DNA from: Plasmopara viticola
Taxonomy: Eukaryota > Oomycota > Peronosporomycetes > Peronosporales > Peronosporaceae
Direction: 5' to 3'
DNA: 64,000 nucleotides
Assembly: GCA_001695595.3 (NCBI GenBank)
Contig: MBPM02000091.1
Coordinates: 186,001 to 250,000 of the forward strand
A program made the translations under genes and the position numbers. The first letter of the stretch is position 1. Each line of letters begins with the position of its first letter. The notes beneath the pieces are model-generated. The model saw only the letters and a program-made list of their open reading frames with translations. It searched no databases and was not told the DNA's origin. Shown here in pieces: positions 55,831 to 64,000 of this stretch.

Positions 55831-58800
55831 AATCGTTTCTTACGGAAACATAAGGCTGCGACCATAAGTTAGAGGAGGAGATTGTGCTTACAATCGACAC
55901 CGAGTCTTAAGCCAAGCAAACTCGCAATCGACGACGAGTCTCGAGTCAAAAACGTTCGTGCCACTCTATCGCAAATCGTCTTTTTGTAAGCTGTCGAGAG
56001 GTTGAGCGTTTCTTTTGTACCCAACCCCAATTTTTATTGTTATATTATGAGGCGTAAGTACCATCGGTACGGCTCTCACTGCAACTACTGAGCCTCCCTT
56101 TTTTCTAGCGATCGCACAGGAATATTCCGGCAGAGCTAACAGACTGGCTCTCAGAGATACCCATCAATCACGCTTGTCATTAGCCAAGGGTTTCCATAGT
56201 TCCGATGCAGCTTTCCAAAAGATGACAGCCTCGTCGAGCGCGAGCTTATAGCGTTCTTGTATACTCAATGTCAAGCGAAAAAGATCTGTCATGACTGTAC
56301 CTCTCTCTGTGATATTTGTGTTAGTAAGCTTTGGCTTATCGAGTCCAAGAGATACGTCATGAAACGGACACGCAACCAGAGGGTGTGGTCAAAGCCGATG
56401 GCCCTCGGTACATTTCTATGTTGCCGAAGTCAATACGAGACTCAATCACCAGTGGGAACTGATGTCATGCAGAAGGTCTTTTCACTTATTAAACAACGGT
56501 TCCGACGAGGAAGAGGAGGATCTTTCGTGTAGGGACTTTTCAGCCAGTACAGGCCATGGCGCCGAGAAGCATATTTATCCGCTTCACGGGCTTCTTGGAG
56601 ACTACTCCTCAAGTTGCACATATCAACCAAGTTGATTCAAAAGGAGCCATTGTTTTAGCGCGATCTCATTACAGCTGTGCCCGTACTCTTGGCATCGCTT
56701 AAACTAACGGCTTCCATCTGGCATCGGGCAAGGCCAGGGTGGTTAGTAGCTGTATTTGGGAGACGCTATAGTGCCCCCCACAATTATCACCACTTCGACA
56801 GCTCATTGGGAAATTTGAAGTATTGCAACCCAAAACTCAACCAATTTGGACAAACTAGTATATATTCATGAGCTTCGATTTCAATTTGATCCCCGAATAA
56901 TTCAAAGACAACTCTTTCCCGAGGTTCGAGAAATGCCAAGGCAGCCTTTCATACCTCAACGGACTTTACACAAAGCGCTTTTTGCTTTTGATTCCAGGTT
57001 GCAACGAGTCATTCCAGCGACTCTCACAACTTCAGCGTGCGCTTACCTGATGTCCGCGAAAGTGTTCTTCTTTATAGCACACTCCACATGCCTATGGCCT
57101 TGACGGTTAAAGGTGGTCGATCTAAGCCACTTCCTTCTTGGCCTTGCACCTTCTCTATTAGAAGCGGCATCTCCAAATAGACCGTATCAAGCGCTAAGAT
57201 TCAATCCCGACATTGGCCCTGGTAGTTAAAACGTGACTTCTGCGGGGCGACCCCAGACATGGAAAGGGGACATACCCAGTTAGTCAGTTTAACGGTTGGA
57301 ATGATAACCACGCATTAAGCGAGAACTCTCTAGACCGCATAGGAATGTTGCACCTAGTCTTAGAAAGCTTCAGCATCAGCCGGCTGTTTAAGCACTCAGA
57401 TGTTTAGATAATCATCTCGTTAGCCTTATGGCCAATACGGCGGTAGCTATGTCTTCCGTATGTCTACCTTAAAAGTAAATGCTAGATCAGAAGTACCAAT
57501 CATTACCCGTTTATTCACCAAACTTTACAGTCAATGCGGACATAAATATACAAATACCATTATAAAAGTTTGTACTATACCAAGGACATCATATAAATGG
57601 TGACTTTCCATATAATTTTAATCACGAGGTGCGAGGAGAACCTCAGGTTTGACACGAGACTGGTAGTCCTATGGATCACATAAGACGCCCCGTACAATAT
57701 GAAGGGTGCGTCGACATCGTCTTAATAAGGTCAATTTTCTGGACCTCAAAATTTCTTATGAGATGTTTCACTTTAGCCGAAGATACCGAACTCACTCTTT
57801 CTAGTGGTTTGCAGATGTAGCAATAGTTTGTTATCTTTATTTGGCAGAATTGAGATTCCTTTCTTGTGCGTGCCTTTCATGTTTTTGGCCATCTTGGAGA
57901 GATGGAAATGCATCTCTTTGCCTGCAGATTGAATATAATCAACTTCTCGCGAAGCCCGACGATTATTCGAAAAAAATCAAAAGCCTAGAAATACTAGGTT
58001 ATCAAGCTTCTCCCTACGTTTCTGATAGCATTCGCTCTTTCAAAGTTTAGCACAACGCTTGGCTACTAACGTAGAAAAATACAAAGCCGGTAGACGTACA
58101 AGCTACATTACTAACATGCGGCAAGTACTGCGTCTTGTAAGCACCGCTTAGAAGAGCTAATTTACGCGCAGAGCTAGCATTAACTGCATCTTCGATCAGC
58201 CTTCAGTGGCTTACGAGTCACTCCAGTCTTACGTTTCGTGTCCTTGGCACTGCAGTATCTATTGTCAATATAACCATGCCCAACACGTTGATTGCCTTGG
58301 TTTAGCAACCGAGGCAGCTGTGAGAGGTATCGTTAAGCTTCCCATGGCAAAGCCAGTAGAACTTGGAGTCTTTGATATCTGATCAGCTCACATTCTAGAC
58401 AAGCCCTAGCTAGGTTGATAACATACCTCGTATCCAACTGCAAGACCAGGTAGCGTCGACGCCGCCAAAGTTTAAAAACGTTACATCTGGATCCACCGGG
58501 ACTCTACATACAGTAATCCTCAGTTCTGTCGTCAGCCTCGTCAGCCAAGTAGTGCAAATGTCACTTTAGTGTACTTGTAGAGCCTAATCCTGTTCAAACT
58601 TTCTTTGCAGAGGAATGTCGAGCGCAAGCTGTCGACGATGCAGACTCGACAAGGAACTTATGATTAAACGATTTTTTTTACAAATGCTTCAACAGCCAGC
58701 AATTATGGCTCACAAGCACAATTAATGTTACAAATTACGTAACACCGTTTGGCCTAGACATGTTGACAGTCTAATATAGCCTTGTGCCTCGACAGAAGTT

Positions 58801-61800
58801 AGCTGTTTTCGAGCAGGCCGCCCGCGCCTACTAAGTGTTGGCATTCCTGACGGCATCGAAAAAAGGTTGGCGAAAGAAGTTCAGCTCCCATAACTTCGAC
58901 ATTTGGTGCAGGGAATACTTTAATCGCAATTGGCGAGTACAGATACACAGCGCTCGTCGACAGGTGCCCATATTCTCAGCAGTCTACCTCCGCCTTAACC
59001 GTCTCCTTGAGATTCATAGGGACCAGACTGGGTCTTTGATGCTTCCCCTACCTATTTCTTCTATAGCTTAAGCTCAATATTGGATGCCACTTCAACGGCC
59101 TCCTCAAAAGAAGGCAAAGCTCATCCACAAAAAGACGAATGCTACCTTCTTTGACATATCGCTACTGGTCTTCTATCCAGCTAATCTTTCACTTTAGTCA
59201 CTGTACTCTCACGACAGAATGATTTATACTTAGAAGCCGACGCTTTGAATAAAGATAAGTAGAGAATGCTGCTCTGGGTAAGGTATAGCACGTAAGTGTC
59301 CATGTGTGTGCTCGCCCACCGAGCTTTGAGATAGATAGCCAGAGTCACTGCATGCTTCTTCGTCCTTAATTCGTTAAAATTGAGTGCCCGCTCAATTTCA
59401 GGTGATGTAAGACCGCATTTCCACACCTGAGCTCGATGTCTCAAGCGATGTAGTCGGTGAGCGTGACAAACCGAACCCACTTCACTCGCAGTCGCACGAG
59501 AATTGTAAGCCATGCTAAGCCTATCAGCATTACAAAAGGCTAAAGCGACTATCACAGCCAGCTTAGCGTGGCGAACTGAGCATTAGAGCTTTTGGGTAGT
59601 AATCCTCGTAAATTCGCTCAAGCGCTATAATTGTTATTGTTCTTAGTCACGATAAAGGAGCTGGTAAACATTATAGTAATTAACCAACATTATCTTTACC
59701 TTGGTCGTTGTATGGATCTAGGTGGCAATATATCTTTTGCAGAACGATATTAGTATGTCTGCCTGGAGAACTGCAAATGTTCGCGCGCCAACACATATCG
59801 CTTAGACCTATTATAAAAGTAATAGACTGTTACATAAAGTCTAACCTTCGCAGTAAGAGATGACGTCCCCGCGTTACAGAAATTGGTGACATCGGGTGCA
59901 CGACAGAGACTCTGTCGGTATATACATTGATGTGCATACGGATGTATTTCGGAGAACACTTGAATACATAAAGTGCCTGATTAAGATACAGGGCTGTATC
60001 TAGTGTATTCTAACAATATCATAAAGGCATCAGTGTATAATGTGCATTTTATCGCACACATCAACCCCCTTAAGATAATAAAAAGTGCATAATCGCTCAA
60101 TGGAAGGTCGTTAGTATATTTGCGTGCCTACTGTGTACAAAGTGTCATACTTGGTAACATTTTGTAGTCACTTTAACGATCACGCAGTTGCTTCTCTACT
60201 TGATCCCTCGCAAAGTATACGGGATGGATAAGACCACCTTACTGCAATTGCTGGACGAGAAGCTTAAGCTGCTAAGAAAAGACATAATGGACTGAGAATA
60301 ATAGCTTTTAGCCGGTTAGCACATCAATGACCACTAAGAGGTGCAATCGTTTGCAGCCATCTCTCTTGTAAGAAAGCCAAACAAATTATGGCGCGCGATC
60401 TCCACCGCAAAATCGATGCTTGAGAGATAGCCCTAAGGTGAGCAAGCCTAAGTCGATCAAGCTTTAGATCAAAGCTTTAGCTTATCCTTAAGCTTAAATT
60501 TTGCTTGAAGAGTTTAGGAGAGTAGAATGTTAAGAAATCACTGGTGGCTTAAGCGTTTGCTCTCTCTTACTTTAAAAAGCACGGCTTAAAGCTGGGCCTA
60601 ATAGCTAAGTATCGCATCAGAGTGTTTGTAACCTGGGACCTATAACAAAGGTTTGTTCCTTTTTATAATCTGTGGACTCTGCCACCGTATACACTTTGTC
60701 TTGTAAGCAGGAAAGAAGTGATATGCTCATGAATTAAAGCAGTTGAAGGCCTCCATTACTAGAATGAAGTTTACTATTTTCATGAACAACCTAAGAGCAA
60801 GCCTTCTTCCTACTTCTTTAGGTATATTAAAGAGGCAATCGCAATCGCAGGTTGTATTTAAATGGGATATTACCCTGGTCGAGGATATAAACCCACCTTT
60901 TGTTATCGACGAAGTTGCCTTAGATCATACTCACAGGCAGCATACAATTCTTTAATTCGAAGAAAGTCTAAAGGACTCCAAGTTTTGCTTATATATTTAC
61001 AGGAGAAATCCGGTGTATAGACAAAACTTCCTGCGGATCCAAAAGTGAGGCGCGAGATTGACCTTGTGCCTTGACATGGCACTGTGTCACCAAGAAGTGA
61101 CCAATGCTACAAGAGCAGAGTAATCTCGTTTTGCCTTTTTCGCGTAGAGGAGTGGTTGGAAACAGGATACAAAGCACTTGTCACCAACTTTCTCGTCTCA
61201 AAAATAAACGGAAAGTGGCAACTACTTCGTGATTGGAAAATAGTGCAACGGCGTCTTCACAACCCTTATTTCGAAAGAAAGGTATTAAACTAGATGTACT
61301 GTGTACAGTGCACTAAATTTAGAGATTAACTACAATTAAATCTGATTGAAGAAGCATGAAAGCATATCTCAGCGGTAAGTATATGCTGTGAAATAATCAG
61401 TCCAGCCACAAGGGCTAATAAACGCCTTTGCGGCGTTTTACACATCGGGTCACACGATCGTTTCGATCATTGCAAACTTCTGTTTGAACATAGATGGCTT
61501 TCTTTTCTTGGAGTCTGTTCGAGCCCTATTAATGCTTGGAAATCATTCGAATAATTAGGTTTACATTGCTGCATGTGCATGCTTGTAAAGCTAAAAACAA
61601 TTTTGGTTGGCCTCCAGAAAAAAAAATATTTATCAGAGCGACTGTGGACAAAGATATGGTATAAGTGAATGGCTTGAAAACCCAAACTGAAGCAGTATGG
61701 GAGAAGTCTTTTTACTGCGCACGAGTTTGCACGTTAACTAATGAGCTGAGCTCGTAAAGGACAGCACCCGCTCAAGCCGTTCAACCAAGCATTGAGTTGC

Positions 61801-63340
61801 TATTTACTTATTGAGAAACGCCCGTGACCAGCGTGCTACATGCCATGACAGGTACGTCTGGTTGTAGACGAGCAGAGGCCCGACAATGCACGTGCAATGG
61901 TACGTACCCGAATGCACAGCGCTCGTGGCTAGATTTCGTTGTATATTTGGTATGACATAGTTGGTCCGAGTTTAGGGCATCTGAACATTTGAAGTGGCAT
62001 ATAATCCGCTTTGTAAAGCCCTGATGAGCACAGCTCTATGCTGGGCGTCAATATTGACGTTGGTGCGTCAACGCACAATTGCAACGACACAAATACGACA
62101 GAGGGTGCTTTTTTTAGACTGCCAATCACCTATAAGAGAAGGCGGCTACCGATGACGCTCATTAAGCAGCGCAGGACGTAGCATTTGGACGGGAAATGCT
62201 TTCGCGCTTACCTACCCTGATCATTATTAGGATTGAATGAACATACATAAAGCTCTGGGTATGTACGCATGCATTTAAGGAATAAGCATATATACTGAGC
62301 ATCTTCCAGCTATGACATTTAAAGGTCCGATGACCAGATAAGTCTTAACGGTAGCCGCCACCGCATTTGCCTTGACCAATAAAATTCTTTAAATACGAAC
62401 TTAAACTTAATGTTCGCGTCCCTTATAATTGAAGTAAGATTTCGAGAATTTGCCTTTCAGCGATTTTGTCGCGTACGTACTTAAGCCACAAAAAAACTCA
62501 AGTGTCTCAACTCGCAGCTTTTTTATTGATACAAAAAGCGCAAGGTTTTTGAATCGTTTTTTTTGTCCTGCCGAAAACACTTGGTCACGTTAGTCGCGGC
62601 TCTTCTGTGCCTAGCGTGGCGTAGTAGTCATCTCATTGAACAGCCAAATACTTGGAGCTGAGTACATGCCTTAAGCTTTGTTTAGCTTCTGATTTTTTGC
62701 GCACTTAAAATTGATGAGTGATCCAGTCCGCAGAGTTGAGCTTGGTATATCGGATTCGTAAAGCCACGCGTTCAGCGAATCTTTCTTATCCTGTCCACTT
62801 ATATACCAATTGACCGTTGGTTCTAATGGTCGATCTATCGACCTTTAAGCGCCATCGTTGTTGACAAATTCGGGGACGAGATCAGTATCTTTTCTTTGCA
62901 GATGCACCTGTACTTTTGGTTGCTTGTGAGCCAAAGTCCTGCACTGGATACCCATATCAATAAATTACCCATAATCCCTGGTTCTTGGGCGGGCATCAAT
63001 ACGCGGGTCCATTCGGTGCGAAAGTATGGTTGGGCTGGCATGGGCTAGGCGCAGAAAAAGTTTTTGGTTGTATATTGTTGAGGCCATGACAATGCCTCAA
63101 ATTTTGCCAAGAGCCTGAAATGAACGCTTATCAAACAATCGATGATTCCCATTTAGCTGAATGGTAAGCTTTATATTTGCTGAAAGTGCAAATCAGCCGG
63201 GCGGCGACCATTTAGTCTGCACCGTGCATGTCGTAGCAAGCAGCAGCCATTGAGCTCGAGGCCCAGGCCATCAAAGGAATTTCAAATCCAAAACAGAAAG
63301 GCTCCATCTAGTATGAAATCGGCATGGTCCACATTACGAA
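55831..63340. other. 7.5-kb AT-rich stretch without a supported gene
   Basis: Open frames are short, on both strands and without motifs; the best (59181-59555 minus, 124 residues; 57841-58050 plus, 69 residues; 61084-61293 plus) show no family pattern. Several A/T runs and CTTAAG-rich short stretches (60440-60500) hint at low-complexity sequence. No tRNA or terminal repeat was seen. Confidence 0.45.
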
Positions 63341-63341
63341 A

Positions 63342-63375
63342 AAGAGATGGGACGACTTTTGTCGTCCCATCTCTT
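63342..63375. repeat. Perfect 15-bp hairpin with TTTT loop
   Basis: AAGAGATGGGACGAC (63342-63356) is followed by TTTT and by its exact reverse complement, GTCGTCCCATCTCTT (63361-63375). It is strongly stable on paper, but no T-tract follows. It lies about 85 bp upstream of the coding-like segment at 63459. Confidence 0.9.
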
Positions 63376-63458
63376 ATACTTTAAGGTCGACAAGGCCTAT
63401 CTAGCGCAAACGACTACAATGACGATCGCCACATTAGACTACTTAGCGACCATTCAAA

Positions 63459-63983
63459 GTGACCGCCACCAAGGGCATGAAAGATTTGACCCAGATCGCC
63501 TATAAATTTGTGGCGTTATTTACCGGTGGCATCGAAGTCGACGACCTGCTTGCAAATCGTTGCGGTGTGGTGCGATGTCGAGTTGTGCGCCAAACGCGGT
63601 CATGCGGCGTTGTCGATTGTGCTGAAGAAGCACTTAGTGCTGGTCGTCAGCGCAATGTGCTTAGAGATTTTAGTCAAGAAGACGTCGTATATGTCCATCA
63701 CGGTGCATAGAACGATCGATGAATACGCGCTGCACGCCCTCACGCTGTACGCCAAATCGATCCACGATGCGAACCACGCCGCCGTCAAGACCAAGACAGC
63801 GCTTACTAACAGACTGGTAGTTTTTAATAATCGCCGGATGTCTACGACCATGTCATGGATGCCTCAAACAGCGAGCTGGACTTCTGCGAATCTAAGGGCT
63901 TTGTTCAAGCTCGCGGGGTTTACAAACTTGTTACCTTTCTGACAACCATCGTGAACAAGAAGACTTGGCAACCAAAGGAGTAA
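63459..63983 (+). pseudogene. Coding-like relic with broken frames
   Basis: Base composition changes here to a GC-richer, codon-like pattern. Three consecutive open stretches alternate between two frames: 63459-63710 (TKGMKDLTQIAYKFVALFTG), 63508-63942 in the next frame (IDEYALHALTLYAKSI), and from about 63840 in the first frame again (VYDHVMDASNSELDFCESKG) to a stop at 63983. A protein could be rebuilt only by two frame changes or by introns, and I see no convincing splice pair. I do not recognise the family. It may be a decayed gene. Confidence 0.35.
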
Positions 63984-64000
63984 AGCATTCGTCGTAATTC

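Noticed and set aside
1..64000. CRISPR arrays, bacterial operons, phage or plasmid features
   Set aside because: No regularly spaced repeats or prokaryotic gene organisation; spliced eukaryotic genes show this is nuclear oomycete-type DNA.

Overview
The window looks like nuclear DNA of an oomycete, most likely a zoospore-producing downy mildew or Phytophthora relative. I favour a Plasmopara-like species, but that is inference. Genes are compact, with short GT-AG introns of about 50-120 bp, and gene-dense islands sit between AT-rich, repeat-filled deserts. Two paralogous secreted proteins start with an MSIRGACYVL-type signal peptide and carry an EER motif, as RxLR-class effectors do. Three ciliary genes (IFT27, IFT52, TMEM17-like) appear intact, which argues against downy mildews that have lost flagella.

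Layout. 1-6.4 kb: a multicopy, decayed, unclassified transposon-like unit, present as one full + copy, one diverged - copy, and a partial copy that forms a 1,226-bp ungapped inverted repeat with the + copy. 9.6-15.5 kb: a large inverted duplication carrying two divergent effector genes with their promoters and downstream flanks; its spacer holds a 283-bp GC-rich insertion between 15-bp direct repeats, and a third effector copy survives as a 3' relic. 16.3-20.1 kb: a Tudor/agenet-like protein, then four minus-strand genes (coiled-coil protein, DAD2-like protein, four-helix membrane protein, mitochondrial ribosomal protein uL15m). 20.1-26.6 kb: no recognisable gene, but one long perfect hairpin. 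26.6-29.7 kb: six-exon IFT27, a seven-helix membrane protein and a tRNA-Thr pseudogene. 29.7-34.5 kb: desert. 34.5-40.4 kb: the densest island, with an FSH-type serine hydrolase, NTF2, IFT52, ERH, a small membrane protein, Elongin C and a TMEM17-like protein. 40.4-47.8 kb: desert with weak ORFs. 47.8-55.3 kb: DBR1, METTL9-like methyltransferase, an RVxF-containing oomycete protein, COQ6, PIG-P and a small membrane protein. 55.3-64 kb: mostly non-coding, with a frame-broken coding-like relic at the end.

Functional themes. IFT27 and IFT52 belong to IFT complex B and TMEM17 to the ciliary transition zone, so three parts of the flagellar machinery lie within about 14 kb. The other conserved genes are housekeeping: splicing (DBR1), nuclear import (NTF2), ubiquitin ligase adaptor (Elongin C), ubiquinone synthesis (COQ6), GPI anchors (PIG-P) and mitochondrial translation (uL15m). 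The effector locus is the accessory, probably fast-evolving part. Exon structures were assembled by hand from reading frame, splice dinucleotides and remembered family patterns; no alignment or search was run.
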